DNA of 64,000 nt, from assembly GCF_022484225.1 (NCBI RefSeq), contig NZ_JAKVLT010000001.1:1488001-1552000 (forward strand), in the 5' to 3' direction. A program made the position numbers and the translations under genes. Origin of the DNA: Pseudoramibacter sp. (GTDB lineage: Bacteria; Bacillota; Clostridia; Eubacteriales; Eubacteriaceae). Shown in pieces: positions 1 through 7,578 of this stretch. Numbering within the stretch: the stretch's first letter is position 1; every line of letters starts with the position of its first letter. Below the pieces are notes generated by a model, which was given only the letters and a program-made list of their open reading frames with translations, was not told the DNA's origin and made no database searches.

Positions 1-513
1 CATCAGATGTGGGTCGGCCAGCATTGGCGTTTTAAATTCCCGAACCAATACATCACATCCGGTGGTTTGGGAACCATGGGCTTCGGCATGGGGGCTGCTA
101 TTGGCTGTCAATTTGCGAAGCCTGATCATCAGGTGCTCCTGTTTGCAGGAGACGGTTCTTTCAGAATGAACTTTACGGAACTGACGACAATCCGCCGTTA
201 TAATCTGCCTATTAAAATTTTCCTGTTTAACAACGAAACATTAGGCATGGTGCGGCAATGGCAGAAATTATTCAATGATCGGCGCTATGCCCAGACGGAT
301 TTGACGGATCACGCCGTAGATTATTTGAAATTGGCAGATGCGTTTAATATTAAAAATTATGATGTGACTGATCTGAAATCTCTAGATCAGACATTGGAAG
401 AAATCAAAGATCTCGATGAACCTGTTTTGGTTAACTGTCATATCGATCATGACGAAGGGGTATACCCGATGGTGCCGGCAGGCAAACCTATTGATGAAAT
501 TTATTACGAATAA
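1..513 (+). CDS. ilvB: Acetolactate synthase large subunit, C-terminal part (5' end outside window)
   Basis: Thiamine-diphosphate enzyme that condenses pyruvate units in branched-chain amino acid synthesis. Only the last ~170 residues are present; the reading frame is open from base 1 (His-Gln before the first Met), so the gene begins upstream. The visible part is the ThDP-binding PYR/PP C-terminal domain: a GDGSF motif followed about 25 residues later by the NNE asparagine pair, and the LGMVRQWQ stretch characteristic of biosynthetic acetolactate synthases. Family identity is firm; whether it is the biosynthetic IlvB or a close paralogue cannot be decided from a fragment. A strong hairpin terminator follows directly, so it ends its operon. 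Confidence 0.9.
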   Translation, partial: HQMWVGQHWRFKFPNQYITSGGLGTMGFGMGAAIGCQFAKPDHQVLLFAGDGSFRMNFTELTTIRRYNLPIKIFLFNNETLGMVRQWQKLFNDRRYAQTDLTDHAVDYLKLADAFNIKNYDVTDLKSLDQTLEEIKDLDEPVLVNCHIDHDEGVYPMVPAGKPIDEIYYE

Positions 514-521
514 TTCTTTAC

Positions 522-557
522 AGCACAGCGGCTTTATTGCCGTTGTGCTTTTTTTAT
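522..557 (+). terminator. Intrinsic terminator after ilvB
   Basis: An 11-bp stem (522-532 with 539-549, one G-T pair) with a 6-base loop is followed by an eight- to nine-base T run. It separates ilvB from the next gene. Confidence 0.9.
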
Positions 558-629
558 TTTGCCAATGCTTTTTTTTTTCATAAAATATTGTATAATAGAC
601 ACAGAATTTATTAAGCAAGGGTCAATATT

Positions 630-1388
630 ATGATGGAAGTTGTATTTTCATGGATATTTGGATCGATTTTCGGAAGTTTTGTGACCTGCTGGTGCGAAAG
701 AAGATTAAACGGGAAATCTGTTAGATCAGGACGGAGCCAATGCGATGCCTGCGGCCGTGTGCTTTTAAAGCGGGATTTAATTCCCATTTTTTCATACTTG
801 GCACTGCGCGGCAGGTGCCGTTATTGTGGCGCCAAGATTGACAAAATAAGTTTGTTTAATGAATTGGCTGGCGCATTTTGCTTTGCCTATTTTTCGTGGC
901 GGTGGGGATGGCATTTATGGACGCTTCGCAATGCGGTTTTAGTACTGTTGTTAATGGCAGTCACCACGATTGATGAGGCGGCATATATCATTCCGGATTC
1001 TTTAATTGCTGCAGGTGTGCTGTGGTGGGTTGTTACCGCGTATTTGTGTCATCAGTCTTTATTAAAGAATCTGCTGGGGGCATGCGTTCTTGCAGGATTA
1101 GTCTGGATAACGGCGCTGGCGATGGATCATGTTCTGAATAGAGAGTCCCTTGGCGGCGGAGACATCAAGCTGTTTTTTATGACAGGGCTGTTCGTTGGCT
1201 GTTATTTTGTCATGTGGCATTTATTGTTCTCTGCATGTATTGGATTAGTGATTTATGGTATTCGCCAGTATAAAGAATCCGATCGGATAGAGGCAATCCC
1301 ATTTGGGCCGGCGATTGCGGTTTCAACCCTATTGACGATTATTTTAGAACCGATTTTGGTACGATTTTTGGTTGTAATTTATTCATAA
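630..1388 (+). CDS. Prepilin peptidase (A24 family, type IV leader peptidase)
   Basis: Integral membrane aspartyl peptidase that cleaves the leader of type IV pilin-like proteins and N-methylates them. At 252 residues it has the full PilD/ComC layout: an N-terminal membrane segment, a cytoplasmic domain with two CxxC pairs (C38/C41 and C63/C66, zinc-binding and linked to the methylase activity), then several membrane helices carrying the two catalytic aspartates, D115 in a TTID context and D178 in GGGDIK. A TATAAT hexamer at 591-596 is a possible -10 but no good -35 is visible. The ribosome site is weak, so the start could be the ATG three bases downstream. No pilin, PilT or ATPase gene is nearby. 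Confidence 0.9.
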   Translation: MMEVVFSWIFGSIFGSFVTCWCERRLNGKSVRSGRSQCDACGRVLLKRDLIPIFSYLALRGRCRYCGAKIDKISLFNELAGAFCFAYFSWRWGWHLWTLRNAVLVLLLMAVTTIDEAAYIIPDSLIAAGVLWWVVTAYLCHQSLLKNLLGACVLAGLVWITALAMDHVLNRESLGGGDIKLFFMTGLFVGCYFVMWHLLFSACIGLVIYGIRQYKESDRIEAIPFGPAIAVSTLLTIILEPILVRFLVVIYS

Positions 1389-1399
1389 AAGAGGAACCG

Positions 1400-2299
1400 A
1401 TGATGATGAAGAAAAAAGGTATGCGAGTGATTTTGGCATTATGCATGATGCTGGTTTTGACGATAAGCATAACGGGCTGTGGTGACGACAAAACCAAGCA
1501 GGCGCTGTCAAAAAACCACGATGTTGTCAAATCAATTGGAACGGCGACGAATGATTTAAATGCTTATAAAGTGAAAGTCCAGAATAAGACCGGCGAAAAG
1601 ATTACAAGTGTCAAAATCTCAAATTCGATTTCAAATGATTATGGAGATAATCTGCTGGATTCCGATGATACTTTTAACAAAGATGAAGTGCGCTATATGT
1701 ATTACGATGCGACCGATGCTGTGAACACGGCGCAGGAAAAGGGAAAAAAGGAATCTTCTATTAAATATTATGTAAAGCTGACCTTAGACAGCGGGTCGAC
1801 CTATGTCATCAGCGATTTCCCTTTTACAAAATTAAAGGGAACGGCCAAAATTTATTTTGATTCGAAAAAAGATGTCTGTTATTTAATTTATACCACGAAG
1901 GCCGGAAAGAAGATCAATACAAAGAACAAAGAAAAGAAGAGCGGCGTGACGATAAAAACGAAGTCGAGTTCATCTTCAGATGAATCCTCTTCAACTTCAA
2001 GTTCATCTTCATCGAGCGGTAGTTCATCGTCCTATTCGAATGGTACTACTAATCGAAACAGCGGACGCTACGGCGTTGGCGGCAGTGCTTCTAATAATAA
2101 TTACAATGGCAATTATAATGGTGCTGGTAATGGAAACAATGGCAATAATAATGGTGCTGGTAATGGAAACAATGGCAATAATAATGGTGCTGGTAATGGA
2201 AACAATGGCAATAATAATAATGGTGGTGATAATAATCCACCAAGCGGTACAACAGGGAACACGACCAGCACAGGTGGCCCTGCTGGTGAAACTCAATAA
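1400..2299 (+). CDS. Lipoprotein with low-complexity Ser-rich and Asn/Gly repeat tail
   Basis: No function recognised. The N-terminus is a lipoprotein signal: basic MMMKKK start, hydrophobic core, and a lipobox ending in SITGC, so C27 would be lipidated and the protein held on the outer face of the membrane. Residues ~35-180 form a globular-looking region with alternating polar and hydrophobic residues that suggests beta structure. Residues ~190-215 are almost pure Ser, and ~225-285 are Asn/Gly-rich, built in part from three exact 11-residue units (see the repeat feature). Such a tail resembles a flexible wall-spanning or wall-binding segment. It follows the prepilin peptidase by 11 bp and precedes an SGNH hydrolase, so an envelope role is inferred. 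Confidence 0.75.
   Translation: MMMKKKGMRVILALCMMLVLTISITGCGDDKTKQALSKNHDVVKSIGTATNDLNAYKVKVQNKTGEKITSVKISNSISNDYGDNLLDSDDTFNKDEVRYMYYDATDAVNTAQEKGKKESSIKYYVKLTLDSGSTYVISDFPFTKLKGTAKIYFDSKKDVCYLIYTTKAGKKINTKNKEKKSGVTIKTKSSSSSDESSSTSSSSSSSGSSSSYSNGTTNRNSGRYGVGGSASNNNYNGNYNGAGNGNNGNNNGAGNGNNGNNNGAGNGNNGNNNNGGDNNPPSGTTGNTTSTGGPAGETQ
2117..2215 (+). repeat. Three perfect 33-bp tandem repeats inside the lipoprotein gene
   Basis: Units at 2117-2149, 2150-2182 and 2183-2215 are identical. Each encodes Asn-Gly-Ala-Gly-Asn-Gly-Asn-Asn-Gly-Asn-Asn, in frame. Because the unit length is a multiple of three, gain or loss of units would change tail length without breaking the frame. Confidence 0.95.
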
Positions 2300-2333
2300 A
2301 CAAAGGATAATGTGAGCATTAGTAACTATTTTT

Positions 2334-3368
2334 ATGAAATTGGTAATTAAAAAATTTTTGGCCACCATTGCCATCTGTGTTTTGGCAGTGGTGGCTTATG
2401 CTATGTGGAGCAGTGTTTATTTTAAACAGGTCACGACTTATGGCCGTGTGGGGCTTCAAAGTCCGAAAATGCCGGCCGTCAACTGCTGGGGCGACAGCCT
2501 TACAGCAGGGGTTATGGGCGATGGCGTGACTTACCCTAAGACGCTGCAGCAGATTTTTTCTGCCCAGCTAATTGCAAACGGGAACAGAACGTCAACACCG
2601 ATGGTGCGCAATCTGGGCATCAGCGGCGAAACCAGTCTCGAAATTGCCTGCCGGGGCGGGCTTAAAATGCATTTGCGTTCTGCCGTTTTGATGAACCGGC
2701 CAGGACATCCCGAAACTTTTGAAATTGCTACGAAAGATGGACGAGCGGTGTCCATTTTGAGATTGGGAGATGTAGGGGTCAATCCTGTCCGCATTAACGG
2801 AATTACCGGCCGATTAAACCGCGTCAATAACAATAATTTATATACCTTTACGCCAACCTATATCAAGCATCAGGATACGTTGGCTCCGGGTTCATCAGTG
2901 ACGACTTATGCGGCGGCACATTACAGATCTGCCATTCCCATTATTTTTATCGGCCAAAATGGCGGCTATGAAAGTGATGCCGATTTGATCCGACAACAAA
3001 AAGCGATTATCAAAAATCAGATTGGCGGAAGACATCAATATTTGATTATTGGTCTTCATACGGGAACAGCAGAACAGCGTGCAGCTTTGGAAAAACAAAT
3101 GCAGAAGACCTATGGGAAGCACTATATTAACTTGCGGGCGATTTTGTCTAAAAACGGACTGAAAATTGCAAAAATAAAAGCGACAGCTCAAGATAAACAG
3201 ATGATGGAAAAAGGGATGACACCCGCCAGCTTATTAGCGGCAGACGGCCTGCACTTTAATCCCAAGGGCTATCGAACCGTGGCAAAAATCGTCTATGCAC
3301 GAATGGATGCCCTGGGCATGATTCATTATCCTGTAGGCGCGCAGTCGATGCTTAAGAACTACTATTAA
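2334..3368 (+). CDS. Membrane-anchored SGNH/GDSL-family hydrolase
   Basis: Likely extracytoplasmic esterase or deacylase. One N-terminal membrane helix (residues ~8-25) is followed by block I of the SGNH fold, WGDSLTAG with nucleophile S55; block II glycine in LGISGETS; a GQN motif that fits block III; and the DGLH block V with D304 and H307. Between blocks II and III lies about 100 residues rich in Gly, Asn and beta-type sequence, longer than in a minimal SGNH domain. The substrate is unknown; cell-wall or surface-polymer acyl groups are an inference from location. The ribosome site is poor, but an in-frame alternative start is not apparent. Confidence 0.8.
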   Translation: MKLVIKKFLATIAICVLAVVAYAMWSSVYFKQVTTYGRVGLQSPKMPAVNCWGDSLTAGVMGDGVTYPKTLQQIFSAQLIANGNRTSTPMVRNLGISGETSLEIACRGGLKMHLRSAVLMNRPGHPETFEIATKDGRAVSILRLGDVGVNPVRINGITGRLNRVNNNNLYTFTPTYIKHQDTLAPGSSVTTYAAAHYRSAIPIIFIGQNGGYESDADLIRQQKAIIKNQIGGRHQYLIIGLHTGTAEQRAALEKQMQKTYGKHYINLRAILSKNGLKIAKIKATAQDKQMMEKGMTPASLLAADGLHFNPKGYRTVAKIVYARMDALGMIHYPVGAQSMLKNYY

Positions 3369-3378
3369 GGAGTCAAGA

Positions 3379-4761
3379 ATGGCAAAGACAAAAGTTGAAT
3401 ATGTATGCAGTCAATGTGGGCATGTCGTGCCGAAATGGATGGGCCGATGCGCGCAGTGCGGCGCGTGGAACACTTTTGAAGAACGTGCGGTCATGCCAAA
3501 GACCTCTGAAAAAAGCGCCAGAACGGGGAGAGAACGGGGTACATATCATCAGCCGAAACATCTCTCTGAAATTTCATCAAAACAAGAATACCGCATACAC
3601 ACGCACAATGCAGAACTGGACCGCGTTCTGGGCGGCGGTATTGTCCGGGGCGGCGTTGCGCTGCTGGGCGGAGATCCTGGAATAGGCAAATCCACTTTAC
3701 TTTTGCAAATGACTGAAAATGTAGCCAGTCAGCATTATAAAATTCTCTATATTTCAGGAGAAGAATCGGAGCAGCAAATCAAAATGCGCGCTGAACGGAT
3801 GCAGATTTATTCTGAAAGCGCTTTGTTTCTGTCTGAAATTAATATGACATTCATTCGCCAAACGATTCTCGCAGAAAAGCCGAATTTGGTAATCATCGAT
3901 TCCATTCAGACGATGTACAATCCGGAAATTACGTCGGCACCGGGATCAGTGACGCAGATCAGAGAAAATGCCAATGCATTAATCCAAATTGCCAAAAAGG
4001 ATAATATCTCAATGTTTTTGGTTGGTCATGTCACAAAAGAAGGGAATTTGGCTGGTCCGAGAGTGCTGGAACATATGGTCGATACCGTTTTGTATTTTGA
4101 AGGCGAAAAATATCATGCCTATCGGATGCTCAGAGCAGTGAAAAATCGTTTCGGATCGACGAATGAGCTGGGGATTTTTGAAATGACAGATCAGGGATTA
4201 CTGCCTGTGCAGAATCCTTCGGGAACGATGTTGATTTCCCGTCCGCAAAATACCTGCGGCTCTGTGGTTGTGCCAACAGTAGAGGGAACAAGGCCGCTCT
4301 TGGTTGAGCTTCAAGGGCTGGTTTCGCCGTCTGATTACGCTAATCCCAGACGCATGGCGACAGGTTTTGATTATAACCGCATGATTTTGCTGATTGCCAT
4401 TATTGAAAAGCGAGTTGGCATCAATATGAAGCAAATGGATGCATATATCAATGTGGTAGGCGGAATTCGCATTGACGAACCGGCAGCAGATCTGGCTGTT
4501 TGCTGTGCCCTTTATTCCAGTTTTTGTGATTTTGAAGTTCCACGGGATATGCTCATTTTTGGAGAAGTTGGCTTGACGGGAGAAGTGAGAAATATTCAAG
4601 ATGCAGAAAAGCGCGTCATAGAAGGCAAAAAGCTGGGTTTTAAACAATGTATTCTGCCTAAAAGCAATGAAAACATCATCAAACAAAGCGGAAAAGAGAT
4701 GACTTTTTTTCCGGTTGATAATATTGCGCAGGCTTTCCATATTTTAAAGGGCAAACATTGA
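3379..4761 (+). CDS. radA: DNA repair protein RadA (Sms), branch-migration ATPase
   Basis: RecA-related hexameric ATPase that promotes branch migration of recombination intermediates. All family parts are present in 460 residues: an N-terminal zinc finger (C10, C13, C24, C27), the Walker A GDPGIGKST at ~98-106, the RadA-specific KNRFG motif at 255-259, and a C-terminal Lon-protease-like domain that lacks the peptidase Ser-Lys pair. A good AAGGAG site precedes the ATG and the gap from the SGNH gene is 10 bp, so the two are probably co-transcribed. In many Firmicutes radA lies near disA, but here it is followed by a 6S RNA candidate. Confidence 0.97.
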   Translation: MAKTKVEYVCSQCGHVVPKWMGRCAQCGAWNTFEERAVMPKTSEKSARTGRERGTYHQPKHLSEISSKQEYRIHTHNAELDRVLGGGIVRGGVALLGGDPGIGKSTLLLQMTENVASQHYKILYISGEESEQQIKMRAERMQIYSESALFLSEINMTFIRQTILAEKPNLVIIDSIQTMYNPEITSAPGSVTQIRENANALIQIAKKDNISMFLVGHVTKEGNLAGPRVLEHMVDTVLYFEGEKYHAYRMLRAVKNRFGSTNELGIFEMTDQGLLPVQNPSGTMLISRPQNTCGSVVVPTVEGTRPLLVELQGLVSPSDYANPRRMATGFDYNRMILLIAIIEKRVGINMKQMDAYINVVGGIRIDEPAADLAVCCALYSSFCDFEVPRDMLIFGEVGLTGEVRNIQDAEKRVIEGKKLGFKQCILPKSNENIIKQSGKEMTFFPVDNIAQAFHILKGKH

Positions 4762-4790
4762 AAACGTCAAGACTCAGCAATATTTTATCC

Positions 4791-4819
4791 TTCACAAAAA
4801 AAAGAAAGTAGATTATAAT
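4791..4819 (+). promoter_or_regulatory. Promoter of the 6S RNA candidate
   Basis: TTCACA at 4791-4796 and TATAAT at 4814-4819 are separated by exactly 17 bp, a near-consensus sigma-A promoter. Transcription would start around 4826-4828, exactly where the RNA closing stem begins. Confidence 0.85.
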
Positions 4820-4826
4820 AGAACTA

Positions 4827-5003
4827 TCCTGAAGTGTACGTTACCACACTATTTTTGAACCTACATCTTTTTACAGGGAGTCTGGATGTTCTTTGCTCGA
4901 TGTCGAGCCACTTCGAGTGGATGACAAAGGATGCGAAGACAAGACACCCACCTAGCATCCGCTAGGCGTCAAAAATATGGGACGGCACATTCGGGATTTT
5001 TTT
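4827..5003 (+). ncRNA. ssrS: 6S RNA (SsrS) candidate
   Basis: A 280-bp gap holds a structured RNA of about 177 nt with its own promoter and a terminal T run (4997-5003). The ends pair as in 6S RNA: 5' CCTGAAGTGT with 3' GCACATTCGGG (one bulged A). The ACGGCACATTCGGG end resembles the GCGGCATCTCGGAG end of the E. coli RNA. Further in, TATTTTTGA (4850-4858) pairs perfectly with TCAAAAATA (4969-4977). This frames a large central bubble with small hairpins CCACT/AGTGG (4908-4920) and CCTAGC/GCTAGG (4951-4966). In known 6S RNAs the bubble mimics an open promoter and sequesters sigma-70-type RNA polymerase. Identification is from recalled family features, not a covariance search. Confidence 0.78.
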
Positions 5004-5041
5004 AATCTCAAATTATTTTATCATGTCAGTGAAATAAGTAT

Positions 5042-5866
5042 ATGAAAGCACAGTTAGAAAAAAATCAAATCATTCGTCTCTCAGGGACGGATAACACCCG
5101 GGATTTAGGCGGCATAAAAACACAGGATCACCAATTGATCAGATGCCGGCGTCTCATACGCAGCGATCATTTAAACCGACTGACGCTAAAAGATTGTGAT
5201 ATTCTTGAAAATGCATATCAAGTTCAGACGATTGTTGATTTAAGGAGAATCAGTGAGGCGTCCCGACAGCCGGACGTTAAATTTCATAAAGCCCAAATAT
5301 TAAATATTCCGCTGGTTCCAGAACTGCAAAAGCGTGCGGCGTTTTCAAATCTTCACAATGTGGGCGACCTGATGATCCAATCTGTTCATTATATGAACGA
5401 TGATGTATTAGCGTATCAGTCTAAACGTTATGCGGAAGCTGCTTTATCGGACTTTACGTCAGCTGCGGTTCAGAGGTGGATCAAAGCATTGCTTGAAACA
5501 GAAAACGGAGCTGTTTTATGGCACTGTACAGCGGGCAAGGACCGAACGGGTGCGTTAACAGCCCTGATATTGCTCATTTTAGGTGTTGATTTAAACGTCG
5601 TTAAGTCAGAATATCTATTAACAAATCAGATTATCCAAAAGAAGATTCAATGGATTGTTGACAAAACAAAATTATGCACTTCAGATCAGCATATTTTGGA
5701 ACAAGTCAGATTATTATGCTCTGTTCATCCGTGTTATTTTGACAGTATGATGTCTGCAATTTCTTCTCATTACGGGCATTTTTCTCAATATGTCAGCGAC
5801 CATTTGCATATATCCGAAGAAATGATCAAAATGTTAAAAAGTAAATATCTAATTTCCGGGAGGTAG
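5042..5866 (+). CDS. Tyrosine-protein phosphatase (Y_phosphatase3 / MptpB-like)
   Basis: Cysteine-dependent phosphatase. The P-loop HCTAGKDRTG at residues 161-170 supplies nucleophile C162 and R168. The N-terminal RLSGTDNTRDLGGI stretch is typical of the family in which the DLGG segment folds next to the active site. The total of 274 residues matches the usual family length. No signal peptide is visible, so it is probably cytoplasmic or released without a Sec signal; the substrate could be phosphotyrosine, phosphoserine or phosphoinositide. There is no clear Shine-Dalgarno sequence before the ATG. It is followed 4 bp later by the NERD-like gene, suggesting co-transcription. Confidence 0.85.
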   Translation: MKAQLEKNQIIRLSGTDNTRDLGGIKTQDHQLIRCRRLIRSDHLNRLTLKDCDILENAYQVQTIVDLRRISEASRQPDVKFHKAQILNIPLVPELQKRAAFSNLHNVGDLMIQSVHYMNDDVLAYQSKRYAEAALSDFTSAAVQRWIKALLETENGAVLWHCTAGKDRTGALTALILLILGVDLNVVKSEYLLTNQIIQKKIQWIVDKTKLCTSDQHILEQVRLLCSVHPCYFDSMMSAISSHYGHFSQYVSDHLHISEEMIKMLKSKYLISGR

Positions 5867-5870
5867 AAAA

Positions 5871-7010
5871 GTGACGCCAAATAATCTTTTTGTTGTGATC
5901 GCGGTGGGGATTGCAGCTGTACTTTTGGTTATATTGATCGTGACAAAACAGCATCATCATCCAGAAAAATCTGAAACACTGCTTTTTGATGAAAAGAAAA
6001 AAACTCAGGATGACGATTTGTTTGAAGATGTTGAGATTATGGCAGACCAGGATAACGGGCCGTCTTTGGAAGAGCAGTTTATCGCGGAGACGGTAAAAAA
6101 TATCACAGAAGATGAAAAGCGTCTGTACAAAAATACTTATGTCCCAACACCAGATGGTGGAACACACGTGATTCACTTGATGTTGCGAGAAAAGAATGGC
6201 TTTTATATTTTTAGATATTTAAATATTCCTTACGGATGGATTGTGGGAGAAGAAAGTTCCAGATGGTGGATTCATTTTAAATCGCCTGAAGAAAAAAATT
6301 ATTTTGACAACCCCATTACAGCTATTGATGATGATATAAAAACCATGCTTTCATTTTTCCCGCGGACTTCACCTGAATATTATCATGGCTATGTGGTTGT
6401 TGACGATCGATGTGAAATTAGAGAGGTGGAAACAGATACCCGGATTCGTGTTATTTCTTTGAGCGATCTTCCGCATTTGTTAAAAGAAGATTTGGAAAAT
6501 AATGCAGATGTCTTTTCAGAAAGTATGGACCGCATGATGGACCGTGTATTGGCGACGATGAAAAACAATGTCGGATTAGAACAGCGGCTGACGCATCTTA
6601 AAGAAGAGATGCAGGAAGAAAACCGCCAGATCCGAAAAATGAGGGACGCCTCTGAACAGGCAGTTCAGAATACGCGCGTATGCGATCCTTCTCAAATGAG
6701 TGCCAGCCAGCAAAAGTTTGTCGATTCAGTCCGTCAAAAGACACATGAAGAAAAAAAGATCAGACCAGAAGATCATTTTACGCGGCCAGAATTAACCTTG
6801 CGGGAATCGCTAATATTATGGCGCAAGCAACAGGCCAATATTGAAAAAAAAGAACCAGAAACAATATTATCAGATGATGAAATTATTCGCTTAATTACAG
6901 TTAAGCCAAGGACGCTGACGCAGCTTCAACAGATTTTGGGATTTACGCCAGGTGAGGTTGAAAAATACGGAGATGATTTATTGGCGATGATAAAACATAT
7001 GCCCGTATAA
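5871..7010 (+). CDS. Membrane-anchored NERD-like protein with C-terminal HRDC domain
   Basis: GTG start behind a good GGGAGG site. Residues ~7-25 form one membrane helix, followed by a charged linker. Residues ~65-185 resemble the NERD (nuclease-related) fold: the strand before GFYIF, then YGWIVGEESSRWW and FDNPITAIDDDI match the NERD pattern of a core strand pair, a Gly-Trp-Ile segment, a Trp and a following Asn-Pro. In my alignment the usual Asp and Glu-x-Lys catalytic residues are replaced by non-acidic residues. A charged, coiled-coil-like region covers ~190-300. Residues ~333-379 are a clear HRDC-type nucleic-acid-binding module (LSDDEII, KPRTLTQL, YGDDLL). NERD with HRDC is a known combination. 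Function unknown; a DNA- or RNA-binding scaffold at the membrane is inferred. Confidence 0.6.
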   Translation: MTPNNLFVVIAVGIAAVLLVILIVTKQHHHPEKSETLLFDEKKKTQDDDLFEDVEIMADQDNGPSLEEQFIAETVKNITEDEKRLYKNTYVPTPDGGTHVIHLMLREKNGFYIFRYLNIPYGWIVGEESSRWWIHFKSPEEKNYFDNPITAIDDDIKTMLSFFPRTSPEYYHGYVVVDDRCEIREVETDTRIRVISLSDLPHLLKEDLENNADVFSESMDRMMDRVLATMKNNVGLEQRLTHLKEEMQEENRQIRKMRDASEQAVQNTRVCDPSQMSASQQKFVDSVRQKTHEEKKIRPEDHFTRPELTLRESLILWRKQQANIEKKEPETILSDDEIIRLITVKPRTLTQLQQILGFTPGEVEKYGDDLLAMIKHMPV

Positions 7011-7017
7011 CGACGAC

Positions 7018-7050
7018 AAGTTGCCATCCATAAGGGAGGCAACTTTTTTA
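7018..7050 (+). terminator. Intrinsic terminator after the NERD/HRDC gene
   Basis: AAGTTGCC (7018-7025) pairs with GGCAACTT (7038-7045) and runs into a T tract. Confidence 0.85.
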
Positions 7051-7058
7051 TTTGCAGC

Positions 7059-7086
7059 TTGATTTTAAAGGAGGTTATGTTATAAT
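7059..7086 (+). promoter_or_regulatory. iscR promoter
   Basis: TTGATT (7059-7064) and TATAAT (7081-7086) with a 16-bp spacer. The palindrome described next starts at the base after the -10 hexamer, so it covers the transcription start. Confidence 0.75.
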
Positions 7087-7125
7087 AAGAATCAATTCCA
7101 AGTAAAACACTTGGAATTGATTCTT
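7087..7125. promoter_or_regulatory. Perfect 17-bp-arm palindrome over the iscR transcription start (putative operator)
   Basis: The arms 7087-7103 and 7109-7125 are exact inverted repeats around a 5-base spacer; the core half-site reads AATTCCAAGT. It lies between the -10 element and the ribosome site. Transcription should begin inside the left arm, so the RNA would not form the whole hairpin; this favours a DNA operator. Autoregulation by the adjacent Rrf2-family gene is the obvious inference, since IscR and CymR bind such dyads near their own promoters. Confidence 0.65.
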
Positions 7126-7137
7126 TTGGAGGCAAAA

Positions 7138-7578
7138 ATGAAACTATCTACAAAAGGACAATATGGCGTTTTAGCCATGTGCGAATTGGCAGAACATTAT
7201 GGCAAAGGTCCAATGTCAATAAAAGAGATTGCAAAACGTCAGAATATTTCTGATGCCTATTTAGAACAGCTATTTTCGATGTTAAAAAAAGCTGGCTTGA
7301 TTTCGAGCTTAAGAGGTGCAAGAGGCGGTTATATATTAACCCGCGAGCCTTCAAAAATTGTTGTCGGGGAAGTAATTGATGCAGTTGAAGGCCCAATAGA
7401 ACTCTGCGGATGCAGCGGCACTGACGAAGACGTCCATTGTTCCCGCGAAGTTGCCTGTCCGACAGCGCAGCTTTGGGGAGACGTACTTCACAGTATTCGC
7501 AATGTAGTAGACCACCGGTCTCTTCAGGATTTAATCAATCATCCATCAAAAAGAGATAAAGCAAATGAAACAAAATAG
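7138..7578 (+). CDS. iscR: Rrf2-family regulator, IscR-like
   Basis: Winged-helix repressor that senses iron-sulfur cluster status. The ATG was chosen because it sits 6 bp after a TTGGAGG site and gives the canonical MKLSTKGQYG start. The 146-residue protein has the Rrf2 HTH (IKEIAKRQNIS...YLEQLF), the LRGARGGY wing, and cysteines C90, C92, C101 and C107 in the region where IscR ligates its cluster. Spacing C92-x8-C101-x5-C107 is close to, but not the same as, E. coli C92/C98/C104. It overlaps the cysteine desulfurase start by 14 bp, which implies coupled expression and supports an iron-sulfur rather than a CymR role. Confidence 0.88.
   Translation: MKLSTKGQYGVLAMCELAEHYGKGPMSIKEIAKRQNISDAYLEQLFSMLKKAGLISSLRGARGGYILTREPSKIVVGEVIDAVEGPIELCGCSGTDEDVHCSREVACPTAQLWGDVLHSIRNVVDHRSLQDLINHPSKRDKANETK

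Noticed and set aside
2117..2215. CRISPR-like direct repeats
   Set aside because: Units are contiguous with no spacers and lie in frame inside a gene.
2024..2374. Long minus-strand and shifted plus-strand reading frames across the lipoprotein tail
   Set aside because: They are by-products of the AAT/GGT repeats: Ile/Met/Val or His/Tyr-only proteins with no start signal.
4198..4740. A 180-codon minus-strand frame inside radA
   Set aside because: Antisense to a complete, well-conserved gene; no ribosome site and no recognisable domain.
4762..5041. A small protein gene in the radA-phosphatase gap
   Set aside because: No frame with a start and ribosome site; the interval is better explained by a structured RNA.
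7087..7125. The iscR palindrome as an intrinsic attenuator
   Set aside because: The predicted transcription start falls in the left arm, so the RNA hairpin would be incomplete; only four T follow, then the ribosome site.
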